Below are positions 35,438 to 48,387 of a stretch of 64,000 nucleotides of DNA, piece after piece (within the stretch, counting starts at the first letter, position 1; each line of letters opens with the position of its first letter). The notes under the pieces were generated by a model. The model did no database searches and had not been told where the DNA came from. It was given only the letters and a program-made list of their open reading frames with translations. This stretch comes from Charina bottae (lineage: Eukaryota > Chordata > Lepidosauria > Squamata > Charinaidae). A program made the position numbers and the translations under genes. The stretch is taken from NCBI GenBank assembly GCA_023362775.1, contig JALMGJ010000003.1, positions 82,779,355 to 82,843,354 of the forward strand, read 5' to 3'.

Positions 35438-36231
35438 GAAGTGGGAGGAGCAACAAACAGCTTCCTCCTGAAGCACATAGAGAGTCATCCTAGAGCGCTC
35501 ATCTACATGCTAATGAGGCATGCTGATTTGCTGGGACCTCCAACACCCCTTCTCAAATCATGTCATGCATCATGCCTACACAAGATTTAACTTCCTTCGT
35601 AGGCCTCCCAAATCTGTCTAATCCATGTAGCTTGAGATTCATCCAATCTGGTCTATACTCTTATCTTTAAGATCCATTTCTACCAGGGTTAAGGCCTAAT
35701 TTTGAAATTGAAATTGTCTTACTCATTCTATGGAGTGATGTCTGTCAAAAAAATAATATAACCATAATAGCAACACTAGTCACAAAAAATAGATATTAAA
35801 ATTCCACACAGCTAATACTTTGACCAGGCTAAATAATTTTTTAAATAAAAGTTGTAAGCTTTGAAGTTTCTTAGCTCTTCCTTGGGTAAAATAAATCAGA
35901 AAAAAAAAGTGTGTGTGGTGGGGGTTCAGATTGTGGCTGATATTAACAGCAATTTCTAAACTAGTTGCATTTTTAAATGGAGTGAGTGAAAGCCTCAAGG
36001 AATGCAATTTGGATATTAGCTGACACAGAATAGTACACAGTGGTTTTGAGTTACAGCAGGAGGTCTCTAAATATTTCAGGAGGAAGATAAACAACCATTT
36101 GACTTTTTAAGATCCCTGTTTCTGTACCTACCACCAATTCCAGCAGCTAAAATGTGCATCATCTCTGTCCTCTGTACACAAGTTCAGAATAAGGCAATCT
36201 CTAGATTAACAAAGGTGGAGATATTTTAAGG

Positions 36232-36508
36232 CAGCCTTTCTCAACTTTTTGACCCTGGAGGAATCCTTGAAATATTTTTCAGGCCTCGGGGAACCCCTGC
36301 ACATTCAGGCTCAAATATAGGCCAGAGGTTTCATGGGTAGGCCTGTATATATGCATTAACAGTGTTCTTGAACTAAAAATAAAGAATGAAATTTACCTCT
36401 TTAATGTGAAGTTGCCCAAATTTGAAATAAATTGTGATCTCCCAGGGAACCCCCAGTGACCTCTCATGGAACCCTAGGGTTCCACGGAACCCTGGTTGAG
36501 AAACCCTG
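36232..36508. mobile_element. hAT-type MITE
   Basis: Ends CAGCCTTTCTCAAC and GTTGAGAAACCCTG, flanked by a perfect 8-base duplication TTTTAAGG (36224-36231, 36509-36516). The interior carries GGAACCCC / GGAACCCT blocks typical of a Charlie-like non-autonomous element. 277 bases. Confidence 0.93.
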
Positions 36509-36516
36509 TTTTAAGG

Positions 36517-39500
36517 TGTTAGTCAGGTATTAGTCAAATTCAAGTTGGGTAGGAATACCTAGTGATGACAAAGAGTTAACATTCAAATGGTAACATCCGA
36601 GAATAATTATGAAAATACTTCCTTTCCTTTGCATAATCCCATTGTGGAATATCTCCAAGTTGCATAACTAATAACAAACAAAAAAGAGATATAATCCTGT
36701 TGATTTTCTTTGCCCTCTCAGAGTCTTTCAGTATCACTGAGCATCACATTCTTCTTATCTGAAGAATGGAAGATTGGAGTACTGTATTGCTGTGATTTTG
36801 CTCTTCTTCCTCTAACCATCAGTCTCCAAAGATGGAGCTGGTTATTGCTTTGCCCCTTTGCAGTTGTGCTATGGGTTCTCATAGAACTCTTACATCTCGT
36901 GCTGTCTGGAATCTGTACCAAACACTTTGGATAAATTTAACTGAGTTCTGGGGTTTGATTAAATGACATTAAAATATTCAGGCTGGGATCACAAAACATA
37001 CTTATTGGATCAACAGCAATACAGTGTTACATGCAGCTACTAACCAACTAGTGCTGAGATAGAAAAGGGACAGTGATGAGTCATATTAGCCGCCTCCAGT
37101 CAGCCATGTTATGAGAAACAAAAAATCCAGTCAACTGTAGAGCAGTATCCACAACTTCAAGATACACAGGACTCTAAGGCAGTCTTCCTTAATGCGTGCC
37201 CCCAGATTGTTGGACTACAGCTTCTTTCAGCACCAGCCACCATGATCAGTGGCCAGGGAAAATAGGAGTTGTAGACCAAAACCCTGCAAATTAAGCGACG
37301 ACTGTTCTACAGAGAACCTTTTTTTAGACCTAACCTATGACTATAGATCTATAAATGCTAACTGGAAACACTTATCATACAGGGTTATCTTTTTTTTGAC
37401 AAAACCTGTATGTCATTATTTGTTGATGTGGAATTTGTATTTATTGTTGATTAAGGACAGAAAAGTTCACAATGTGAAAGTCTTTTGTCAAAGATTAGTG
37501 AAATGCCTTATATCCTTAAGATAGGTGCTCCTAAATGTCTTGTTGGATGAGTGCCATAGTGAAAGAAATTTCGCATATCTATCTGCATGAGTGTGTGTGT
37601 GTGTGTGCCAGACTGTCTACACAAATGTAGCCTTGCCTGAAGAATGACCTCTCTTTCTTGATTTTGCATTGATTAGTTTTTGTAAGTGTAAATAATTTAT
37701 TTGGGAGAACTCAGACTATTTGATATGTGAGAGAAAAAGAATTAGCAGATCTGGTAGGCGAGGTGTTTTGAGAAATGTATTTTACTAAAGGTTGTGTGTT
37801 TCAGGAAGTCTCTCTTTTTAAGTTTTGGAGTTTAGTTTAATGCTTTTACATTTATTTCTTTAAAGCCAGTAGATTAACCAAAGCATTAAGTTAGCACCAT
37901 TGACTGTTAATATTGTGACTAGCTGAGGTTTGACTTTCCCATTTTTGTAGCATTTAGTTTGAAGGCTTACTTTTAACACCCCGGATTAATGAAAGTTTGT
38001 GTTGGTGAATTTGTTTTTAGTTTGTGCATAATCTCTTCATAAAATAAATGAGCCTTGAACAAAAAAGTAAAGAAAAACAATAAATTGATGAGAAAACCAA
38101 CAACAGCTCAAGAACTAACTTTTTAATTACGTTTTTAAAAAAGTCTGTTTTTTTATGGAGGAAGTACGGAGTAAAAATCCCCAATGAGACTGCAGACATT
38201 TGAGATTTTTATACATATAAACTCAGTTATCTTAGCATACAGTTTGCCAGATGTGTTAGACTTTATGACGCCTGGACAGCATATCTAGGAATGATGGAAG
38301 TTGATGTGCGACCCATTTGGAGGCACCTGGTATTGCCCACAAAAATTTTACCAAAACATAATTTTGTATCTAAGAGAGCTAAAAGTTAAAATAACTATCA
38401 AACGAAAATTGTGAGAAAGTTTAAGAAAAGGTTGCCATAGAAATGGTTGTAGCTGAATGGATGAGTGACTATTAGACACATTTCTGATGCCTGAGGAATC
38501 AAATTGTGGAAATTTCTCCATAAGTGGATATGTGTCTCCTGGACTAATGGATAGACTGGAACACAACTATTCCCTTTCATCTCATCCAATCTGGGGGGGG
38601 CTAGTTCTCAGCAAACAACGATTTTTAAAATATTAAACTATTTCAAACTGTACGTTTGCAAAAGTGAGAGAAAATGGATATTATAGATAAACCCGTTCAT
38701 CTTTCTTTTTCCTCTTTTCTTTCCCCCTATTCCATGGAACTGGGGAAAAAATGAAATAATATTTTGGGGAATGTGGAATAATTTTCCTTATTCTTTTCCT
38801 GGACACTGGGAAATACAAGAAAAAGAAAACTCTCCCAAGTGTTTCTGCCCACCCCCCCTGTCTATTTCTGTCTATAATCAATAGCTACACTGCTTGTTTC
38901 TCACCATTACATGCTGACCTAAACTGACCATTTGTTGCTGGGCCTGTTAGGTATATTAGCATCTCTGAATCCTTATAAAAGTAATAAAGTAGGGAAAAAA
39001 GCTCCCAGCCCATGTTAAAGCTGAAGAATAACTTTTTCTAATACTTAATATACATATCTTCATCACTGGAGAATGAAAACTCTGAATGTCCAGATGTTGA
39101 CCTTTTTTAAAAAAAATCTTGGACAATTTTATACCCAGAAAATAGTTTCATGCCAATTTAGGACTATTATATTCCCCATCACACATTTTTGCAGGTTCTG
39201 AAGAGATTCCTTTCACCTCAGCTCAGAATCAGACTTTGTGTGACCAGTTGCAGTAGGCATCAAGAATGAGGGGAAACAGAATCTCAGTTCCTAAATGAGG
39301 ATTAGGATGTCACCACCAATTTCTTACACTGAACCAGGTCAGAAACCTAAAATAGATATAGGGCTGCTGTTCTTGTTATGCTGATAACAGGGGAGCACTT
39401 CCAGAATAATCTCAGTCAGATCCTGTAACATATGCACACACGTACCCAAGTATATATTTGGCTTACGCAGAAAAACAAGAGAAAATGTGAGGTGTAGTTA

Positions 39501-39772
39501 TGTCAGTATCTAACTTTGCTGGTTGTCCCAGATCTTGCAAGATGAAGCTTATGTGAATGTTTATAGAGCAGCAGCAGCTTCTTCACAGGAGAAGAAGCAA
39601 AAAGAGGCGAGATGCCCTCAGCTCTTCTAAGAAGGTATCCCCTCAGGTTCATGCCCTTTTTCATCCATTATAACCTAGTAGCAGCCATTCTTCAGAGGAA
39701 GAAACGAAAGAACGTAGGTGACTCAAATGACCCATTTTGTGTGCCTGCCCTGCTTGAAGTGAATACAGTATG
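36517..39772. other. intergenic, old MITE remnants
   Basis: Contains the diverged hAT MITE at 37180-37304 and a probable second remnant at about 38250-38340 (GCCAGATGTGTTAGAC ... GGAGGCACCTGGTATTGCCC). Otherwise nothing recognised. Confidence 0.45.
37180..37304. mobile_element. hAT-type MITE, diverged
   Basis: Ends CAGTCTTCCTTAAT and ATTAAGCGACGACTG form an imperfect inverted repeat. The inside has GTTGGACTACAGCTTC and GGAGTTGTAGACCAAA arms of the same family as 8847-8979. Flanking octamers agree at about 5 of 8 positions. Confidence 0.65.
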
Positions 39773-39780
39773 GTCTAACT

Positions 39781-40033
39781 CAGAGCTTTCCAAACTGTGT
39801 GTCGCGACACAAAAGTGTGTTGCCACACACAGTCTGGTGTGTCGCCACACAACCCGGAAGCGCTGATCATCATCAGCGCTTCCGGGTTTTCCCGCTGCGA
39901 CACACCAACTGCAGCACGCAAAACCCGAAAGCGCAGCAGCGCTTCCGGGTTTTTGCACGCTGCCGCACTTCCGGGTTTTCCCGCGGCGACACCGGTTGGT
40001 GTGTCGCCGCGAGAAAAACTTTGGAAAGCCCTG
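39781..40033. mobile_element. hAT-type MITE, GCTTTCCAAA family, copy C
   Basis: Ends CAGAGCTTTCCAAACTGTGT and AACTTTGGAAAGCCCTG, with a perfect 8-base duplication GTCTAACT (39773-39780, 40034-40041). The interior repeats the block GCGCTTCCGGGTTTT and its complement several times around a central palindrome near 39862-39889. Confidence 0.94.
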
Positions 40034-40041
40034 GTCTAACT

Positions 40042-43000
40042 GGTGGTGGTTAAAACTTTCTGAGATCTGGTGCTGGTACTGGCTGGTATTGGCTTGTCTC
40101 CCCAAAGTCAGCTGCTTAGAGCAAGAGCCATAGGGGCATGAAAATGGAAAAGAGTTATTGCTCTCTTGTCCAGGCCTGTGAGCTATTGTGTATCTCAGAA
40201 TGCTGGGCTAGATGGGCCCATGGCTTGATCCAAGAGGATTCATCTTTGGCTCTTATATTAACCAACCAAACATAGTTTTGAACATTAAAAGTAAATGGCC
40301 AGGAATTCTTGGCAACTGCAGTGAGCTTAGGTTTATAAAGACAACTGTAGAATTGAAAAATAAAAGGCCAGTATCTAAAGATGAAAAGAAATTGATTGGT
40401 CTCCAGGAAAGGATGAACTAATTTAAGTAGCATTAGTTTTTTCCAGCTGTTGGAACATGCTTCTCTGGAAGAAATCAAACATTTAAAGTTAGTATGGAAG
40501 TTTCTTCCCGGCAATTAATCAGATAAATCTGTAGTAGACTATTAGGGCATATATGCACCAGTCCCTATTAACTCTAATGTAAGCGACTATGAAAGTAAGT
40601 GATGACTCTTGCTTCTGGCGGTAGGGCTTGGATGCAATGTGGTATCTGAGGGGGTTGTCCTCTGGAGCCTGCTCCGGAGGCATCAAAATGTGTCAGTTTT
40701 CCAAATGTGCTCTGTGATGAAAACAGGAGCTGATGGGGGTTAATATTTCTTCAACAAACGAATTGTTCCATGAGGCACAAGAGGGAGCAGCAATACCTCT
40801 TTGTAGACCTCCCTCTCTGGCAAAATATAAAAATTTCCTTGCCTTTTTTTGAGTCTCAAATTAGGTGGCTTGAGTAATGAGTGAAGACATTTGGGAAGCG
40901 CAGAGCAGGAGGGATGACCCTCAATAAGCAGCTTTCTTATAAATTCCATATACAGGACAAATGTGCTTGTTTTCTTCAGTGAAGGAGGCAGATGAGGATG
41001 ATGAGAAAACAGGCTGGGCTTTTTTTTTTAAGAGCATGAACTTTCATGCTCTTTAAATACAATGTCCATCTGAAGATAAGGGCATCTTCTTACCACTGCT
41101 TGGCACAATTTTGGTATTGAATCTAGAGCTGTTTCGTCTCATGATGTTTGCTTGAGAAGATGAGTCTGTTTATTTCTCTGGTTTATTTGAAATAGCAGCA
41201 AAACTGGTGTTTTCCTTTGAATCAGTGGGGTTCTGTTAATATTATGGGCAGTCTATTGTCCCATTGGCTTGAACTGGTGCTGCCATCTCCTGGGTTCAAG
41301 CCAACCATTAAACTCTATCCCTGCTGCCCCTACACTGAGGTTCAGTGTCCTGTTCCTGGAATTTGTCTTTTGCTCTATGCATTGTTTGAAATTTATCTCT
41401 CCAAGTCCAGCCACCACAGCAGAGCAATTTGCAAACATGGTCACGTCTATTGGGAAAAGAGCAGAGTTGCAAAATTACTAACATGCTAGTATTTCACCTT
41501 CACAACTCTCAGGTGCTTTAAAGGTGCCGGAGGAATGGTGTCAGAGCATTCAGGCAGTCTTTGGAGGATTTCAATGTTTTAGTTAAACGTTAATATTTCA
41601 ACCTTCCCTTGCAGAGTTTTTCATCATGTCTTTCCAACGTTACTGCAAACCACCGGCCAAATATACGCAGGTAGTGAAAAAACATGAATGGGAGAGTAGG
41701 AGAGAACCACCCTTCATTTTATTTCCTTCTTGTATGGAATGGGAGTGAAGAGATTTTTGTGACTCCAGGACCAGTTGAAACTCAAGGGGAAGGTCATTGA
41801 TTGAATGATGCTCTTTACCCTCTCCTGTTAATTGGCCAGAGGGGAAGATGGTCTGCACTGACTAGTGTTCTGCCTGTTCCCTGCATCTCAAAGTCAGCAC
41901 AATTCAAGATGTTCAGCAGTTCTGCTTGGTGAGAGACTGGGGGATGGAAATGCTGAAGCTGTGGAGCTGCCCTAGGCAGGGGGTAGGCTCAGAATGCCTT
42001 TATAGCAATCAAACAGTTCTACCACATAAGGCTGACTGCCCTGGGCGCCATTGTTCATTTGACTCCCACCGTTTCTGCTTTTGTTCCTTTACTTTGAATG
42101 CAAAGGAACGGTTTCCTTTTTCCACTGGAAAAGCAACTGATTAGCAGCTTCTAAAATCAAGCACTGGAGATGTGGACTAAGATAGCTGGGTCAGAGGAGG
42201 CTGCTATTAAAGCTTACAGCCTTTTTCTTCACTTGGGCTCCTTCTTATTCTACTGCATGTTCTGGGGTGGGCATTCATAGCAATTGTATAAACAAATGTT
42301 GCTGAAGAGAAAGGCTTGAATGTTAAGTTGGTTTTTCACTTGGACAAGGGGTGGTTTTCTGCCTACAGTTCTCTGCCTCTCACTCCATATTCCACACACT
42401 CTCAAAAATCCCCAAACTTTTGGTGGTGCCAAAGATAGTTGAGGAAAGGGAGCGATCAGAAAGTTTCATTTTGTCATGGAAAGAGAATTAGCAACTGGTC
42501 ATAAATATCAGGAATAAACTTTTGTTTGTACACTCTGTAAATGTTCAGTAATAAACCAGTAAATAAGCCAACTAGAGGGATTCTTAACATTGAAGCTATT
42601 ATAATAAAGCAGCTCTTAACTATGATTTGAATAGTTACAATGAGGACTGGTGAAGAACACCAAAGAAAGAATGGAATTTAACAGAAAGGGAGGTAATCAA
42701 TGTTTGGTGCACATAATATCCACTGGGTGGAATGACCAGATTTTCCAGAGTAAGAACCACAACACATTGATTTGTATTATATTATTAATTGTAATTCATA
42801 ACTCACTTTGCCAACATTCCCAGCCAAAATTACAAGAAGGAAAAATGGAATTTAATGTTTGGAAAGCCTTCACCATAATGAAGTGGCTTTTGGTAATTAC
42901 AACATTTTCTGTTCCCTACTATATTATTACCTTGTATGTAAAATTATGTCCAGATCTAACCTAGTTAATAGATGTCTAGTAAGCAATAGATGTGAGCTTC

Positions 43001-43424
43001 TATATCTGGGTTACAAACATATACAAACAACTATTAGACGGCAACAAAGATACACAGCTAAGTCATAGCTATTTGCTGTCAGTGGATTTTGCAGCCCAGA
43101 TATGGTGGTCCTACTCAAATACTCATGCCAGTGCAATGAATGGAAAATGGAGAAGTTGTTTCCTACATTGCTGCTCATGCAAGAAGAGCCTCCTGGTATA
43201 TTGGGTGTTCCTGCTGGCCAACTGCCCAGGTCAGGCTCCTGAAAACTTGGACATTTTGCTGTTTCTGAGGAGGGGTGTGCACAGCACCTGGGACACTTCC
43301 TCCAAAAATGGGATTATCCTGGGGAAAACAGGATGTCTAGCTATCCTATCACTTTTCCCTTAATGGTACATTGACTAAATGTAATAGAAGAAGAAGAAAT
43401 TGACTATTTCTTACTCTAAATAAT
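40042..43424. other. intergenic, nothing firm
   Basis: Bases 40160-40250 carry a retroposon-like tail (GCTGGGCTAGATGGGCCCAT). A possible small exon at 41615-41670 is discussed under findings. A short hairpin AAGAGCATGAA / TTCATGCTCTT lies at 41031-41054. Confidence 0.45.
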
Positions 43425-43429
43425 TTGAG

Positions 43430-43613
43430 GTTTCACACATGAGGTTGCCTCTCTGTTTATCTTTGCATGGCAGTCATGAGAGGTGGGTTGGGCTCAGAGA
43501 AAGTGACCAGCCTTAAAATCATCCTATAACTTCCATGGTGGAGTAGCATCTCAAACTTGAGTCTCTGTGATCCCAGCTTACTACTGTAACCACTACACCA
43601 CACTGGCTCTCAC
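43430..43613 (-). mobile_element. tRNA-headed CORE-SINE, diverged
   Basis: On the minus strand GAGAGCCAGTGTGGTGTAGT starts the tRNA-like head, followed by CCATGGAAG and GGCTGGTCACTTTCTCTGAG in place of the CORE segment. Tail not clear. Confidence 0.75.
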
Positions 43614-46024
43614 AGTATCAAATAAACGAAATGGGACATGACATTTTAGAACTGACAGATTAATAAATCAAAGCTGAGTTGGCCAGCACTGTTAAAGAAA
43701 ACAAATGTAAAATTATGAATCTTAATTAAACATGTAACTTTGTAATGTAATAATAATTTATTTTAAAACATAAAAACAAAATTGAAGTGATGGCATGCTG
43801 TTCAGAAATAATTTGCTACATTTTCTGGGATTTCTCTCTTTGGAAATCACCTACCTAGCATCTCTAGCCCGTTGTGACAAGTTCTCGTTAACAAAACGAC
43901 ATACTGTATGCAGAAGCCCTGAAGAGAGAATGTACTATTCCCACCTACAGTATCTAAGCTCTGCTTTAAATAAATTGGTAGGAATCTAAGGCAAACACAC
44001 AGAAGAGAAAAACTCACTGTGGCAAAAGGTTTACTTCAATAACCCTTTTAAAATCATGGGGAATAAACACCCCACAAAATGGAGGGTTTTTTTTTTTTAA
44101 TGAAACTTCCTAAGAAATGCAAGCCCGTTCACCTTTGAATATCAGCAGATGCTCATCTCCTGCAGGAACAGTTGCCTTCAAAGGTTACAGCAGGGTTTCT
44201 GTGACAGCAATACATTGTATATAGAACTCCTTCATCCAAGAAGTGAGGTGCCACTGACTGCACCTCAAAGGGCAAGGGCAGATGCAAGAGGCAAGCAACA
44301 ATTGATCATAAAGGATGCCCATGAGATTAGATTTTTCTTCCTCTCCATCTGTGCTGTGCCAGAAACTTTAAAAAAGCAATCATCTGATCCTGCTGCTTTA
44401 TCTTACTTATTGAAGATTAATCCGGAGTGAGGGAAAATATGGAAGTTCTAATCTTTTGTGCTGTTTTCAGCTTGCTGAATTGTTATATTTTTGAAAGCCA
44501 GTTCGAGCAACTCCTGTTTTAGAAGGGAAAACAGAGTTGAAACAATCTCAGAAAAATAATTGATCAGAAACAGCGGCAGGGAGCCATTTCACCAGTTTGA
44601 CTTCTCCTAAGTGGATGGTTTGTGACTGACCACAAAAACTGTAGTGGTATTTTATGAGAAGACTGATGACTTCCAAATGTGCCCATCAGCACAAAAAAGG
44701 ATGCTTCTCCCTAGCCTGTAATTTGGAATGATTCTGAATGGTGGTTTCTAATCCCAAAAGTAAAGTGTACCTCAAGTCAAACTTGACTTCTGATAACTTG
44801 GTGGACACATATATGTTATATTCTTGGGAACAATATGGAAGTGGTTTGCTGTTGGTGTCTTCCAGGATATATTTCAGCTACAGTTAGGACTATGCTGTAA
44901 ATACTGTATTTATTCATATCAATCTGAACATCTGCAGAGCAATCTTCAGCCTGGTGCCCTTGAAATATATGAGAGTCCAAACACAGGCATCTGCTGAGGA
45001 GCAAAGATACAAATGATGACATAACCACGCAAATGCTGAACTTATGTACCTGTGTCAGTCCTGACCTGGAGACTGAGTCGAGCTCCCTCTCATCATTCCA
45101 ATGGGCACATTGGGTGAAAGAACTATTTCAGTTTATCCATGCAAGAAAGTTACCCCTTTATAATTCCGGGAACTTCTTCAACAGACTGGACTTTAATGTT
45201 ATAAAATCATTTTATTGCTCACATAACAGCCAGCTCTAATGCTTATTTTTCACTTCTCACAGTTCTTCAGCACTACAATGGCCCCTTTGTGTCAGCACTA
45301 AATGCTGACCTTGCATCTTCTCCACTGTGCTACTAGGTAATAGGTATAAATACTGAAACCCAGCAGCTCTTGTGCTGGAATGTAACTAATTTCAAAGCTA
45401 TAAGGAAAGATTAGCTGCTATTGTTACTAGAAAAAAGGAAGCCAATGGCTGTTTCCTATTACCATACCCCCTCCCGTTCCATCTCACAAAAAATTGCTAG
45501 TGAAAAAAGGAAAATACTTTTTTTTTCCATTAAAAAGAAGAAGAAAAAAAACAGAAAAAAAATTGGAATAGCTTTGGATATTTGGTGCAAATATGAATTT
45601 TCTTTTGAGAAGGTAACATTTTGACAATGTCCTTCTGGGAAAGGTCTTTTCTCTCCTGATTTTCTTTTTATTCTCATTTGTCCTATATTTAAAATATAAT
45701 TATTTTAAAAAAAAGCAAACTTGGCATTAGTATACTGGTGACTGGGATTTCAATACTGTGAAATGAGATACGTTCATTCCTGATTTATATTTTAAAATTG
45801 CCAGGCAGATGCCACGGAAACCGGCTTCTGCATGATTCAGACACTGGAGAGAGAAAGAGAAATAAATTAAAGTAGGTTCCATTTTGAAGGCTGACGTTTA
45901 AAATTGCTCCTGGAGTTTTAAGATGAGCTGAGTGGATGCTGCTTGGTGAGACATATGCACTGCTGACAATTACACCTGCTCTTTACAATAGTTGTGATCA
46001 CACAGAGAGCAAATAACATTGGAG
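43614..46024. other. intergenic, weak SINE traces
   Basis: Bases 44755-44870 (AAGTCAAACTTGACTTCTGA, GGAAGTGGTTTGCTGTTGG) resemble the 3' body of lizard 5S-type SINEs. The rest is unrecognised. Confidence 0.4.
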
Positions 46025-46218
46025 ACAGGCCAGCCTGAAGGTGTGTGAAGCAGCCACTTTGCTGATGCTAAGCATGTTTGGATCTGGTCAAGGGAGACTG
46101 CTTGGGAGTTAAAGCTGAGTAGCAAAGCACATGATTTACCAAGTTCCGTCCCCAGCCAACACAGTATCAGCAACTGGATTAAACTAGACCAACAGTATAA
46201 GACTGCTTCTATGTATGA
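46025..46218 (+). mobile_element. composite 5S/tRNA-related SINE, diverged
   Basis: GCTAAGCATGTTTGGATCTG and GGGAGACTGCTTGGGA follow 5S rRNA. They are followed by a tRNA-like head (AGCTGAGTAGCAAAGCAC, AAGTTCCGTCCCCAGC) and the tail motif ACAGTATAAGACTGCTTCTA. Either a composite SINE or two overlapping insertions. Confidence 0.6.
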
Positions 46219-47079
46219 GTGAAGAAAGCCAGGCTCTCAGGGTAGTACATTAACAGATAAATGAATTACGACGACTTTTAGGCATAGGATTGTCATAGTT
46301 AAGATGTACTGTACTATCATTTCATGGGTAACTATAATTACAATTACTTTCAACCAGCTCTAGAGGAGAGGTCATGGTGAGGAAACCTTTTTGTCCTTGA
46401 TGGAGAAATATTCATAAGCAAATTGAAAGGCAAGGATTCATTTTATTTCACAATAATAAAACTTCATGTGAATTCATCCACAAATTACCTGCTAACTAAA
46501 TTTAGAGCTTTGTTAGAAGTTGAAGCGAAAAATAAAAATTTATCAAATGTAAAGACGCTATGAGATAAAGATCAAAAAGAGCATTAAGCAAGAAATAAGG
46601 TGGAATCATAATATACTACTCAGCCTTGGGAGACAAAATTAGGTGAAATGTTATTGCCAATTCCAGTTAATTTCTGGTTTATAAATCACTGCTATCTATC
46701 TGCATAATATAGAACATGCTAAGGAGAAGACATTGCTTTGTATGGTGATCGGTGACAAATTTAATAATAATTATCAGAGTATTTATAGCTTCATGATGCC
46801 GTCTCAAACCTGATTTGTTAATTCAGCAAACAACCACAATTTCCTTGGACAAATGCAGAGACTCATGATTTAATAACAGAAATAAGCATTTGTTTGTTTA
46901 ACGATTACAGAAGTAGAAACTTGAATGTTGCTGGTCATCTGGGCAACCATTAGGTGACTTATATCGTAGAGGATGTAGACTCTATGTTACAGAAGTAGAT
47001 GGACAGTCATGTCAAATATTTTCTGTTCACTTCAACCTATGGAACCATAAATTTACTTTACAGAAAGCTATTTGAAGGA
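46219..47079. other. non-coding, nothing recognised
   Basis: AT-rich sequence with no recognisable gene or repeat family. Confidence 0.5.
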
Positions 47080-47306
47080 CTATTACTGAAACAACCAACG
47101 GATTATTAAAGCCACATGGCATCACCGTAGCACACAAACCAACCAAAGCCCTCCAAAACATTTTAAGTAAATCAAAAGGCCCAGTAGCCCAAGAAGAAAA
47201 AACAGGAGTCATCTACAACATACAGTATAAGGACTGTAACAGCCACTATGTAGGACAGACAGGTAGAAGACTAGCAGGGCGCATCCAGAAGCAGAAAGTT
47301 CTAGAT
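47080..47306 (+). pseudogene. Penelope GIY-YIG endonuclease fragment
   Basis: An open segment encodes LKPHGITVAHKPTKAL, GVIYNIQYKDCNSHYVGQTG and RRLAGRI. VIYNIQ...YVGQTGR is the GIY-YIG nuclease core in its Penelope form, preceded by the usual CCHH-type linker sequence. Reverse transcriptase is absent. The reading stops at the hAT insertion at 47307 and does not clearly resume after 47694. It is a different Penelope lineage from the one at 11-12 kb. Confidence 0.85.
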
Positions 47307-47686
47307 CAGGGCTTTCCAAACTTTTCAGTTGGTGACACACCAACGGCGGCGCGCGGAAACATGGAAGTGCCGCGGTGGCAGTGGCGGGCGAAAACCCAGA
47401 AGCACCGCCATTGTGGCGCTTTTGGGTTTCTGCATGCCACCACAGTGGCGGCGCTTCCGAGTTTTCACCCGCTGCCACTGTGGCACTTTCAGGTTTTCAC
47501 GTGCGGCAGCAGCGGTGTCCTGGTGTGCTGCACAAAAACCCGGAAGTGCTGATGGCCCACTGCTGCCGCGAGCACTGCCGCGCATGGCAGTGGCACTCCA
47601 TCACCACTTCCGGGTTTTTGCGTGGCACACCTGGGCCCCGCAGGCGACACAGTACTGTGTCACGACACACAGTTTGGAAAGCCATG
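47307..47686. mobile_element. hAT-type MITE, GCTTTCCAAA family, copy D
   Basis: Ends CAGGGCTTTCCAAAC and GTTTGGAAAGCCATG, flanked by a perfect 8-base duplication TTCTAGAT (47299-47306, 47687-47694). At 380 bases it is the longest of the four copies, the extra length being repeated GGTGGCAGTGGC and CTTCCGGGTTTT blocks. Open frames up to 181 codons cross it but are compositional. Confidence 0.94.
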
Positions 47687-47694
47687 TTCTAGAT

Positions 47695-48382
47695 GCATGT
47701 TGTCATTTGTCCTCTGATGTCCTGTCCCTGAGTCACCCTGGTTATCACTATGTTTATCTTGAGTCCTTCAGTACATTCAAGCAGCTTTTTTTGAGATTGT
47801 TGTCCTATCCATATCTATCTTACACACTTGGCACAGGGTTTAAACTGGCCACAATGGTCAATGCAGTTCCTTAGTCTGTTCCTGCATTTCAAAAAGAATA
47901 TTCAACAGTACATTGGTGTTGCTTCTATTGTTATTATTGCTGCCACAGAATATTATTGCCATTGTTGTTACTGTTATTATTATTAGCTTCAAATTATGGG
48001 AATTTATAAACTATTTTATATGGATTTCCCCTTGCATTAATGTATATTTGATTATATATTTCATGGTTTTCTTGATCTAAGCTTTGGTCAGACTTGACAG
48101 TCTCTGTGTGTGTTTGTGTGTGGTTTTGTGTTTGTTTTGATTGGATTACAGATGTCCTGTTTTTGGTAATATATCTATGCCCTACTTCAGTCCTTATTTT
48201 TGACACTACCACAGGAAGGAAACTATGTTAAGTTACATGAACCTGGGAGAGCCTGTAAAGGATGCTTATTCACTTCATATTTTGGGTTATATATTTTGAA
48301 TTTTTATTGATAACTGCACATGTTTTATTCTTAACACAACCAAGACTCCGAGGAACACATCTTGCTGCTAAATTACATGGTC
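47695..48382. other. non-coding, nothing recognised
   Basis: AT-rich, with imperfect ATT/GTT repeats near 47920-47990. Provides the 5' flank of the copia element. Confidence 0.5.
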
Positions 48383-48387
48383 TATGA

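Larger units (their letters stand above)
33470..36223. other. intergenic with microsatellites
   Basis: Apart from the microsatellites at 35069-35246 and 35401-35432 I recognise nothing. Sequence between and after them (35250-35590) has an LTR-like look but no ends can be shown. Confidence 0.45.

Noticed and set aside
39690..39760. Alternative TAFA-like terminal codons after GTAG
   Set aside because: The acceptor lacks a pyrimidine tract and the codons (VTQM stop) do not match the family; the site at 16850 fits fully.
47329..47874. 181-codon frame and several overlapping long frames
   Set aside because: They cross a hAT MITE with perfect target duplications; GC-rich composition keeps several frames open at once.
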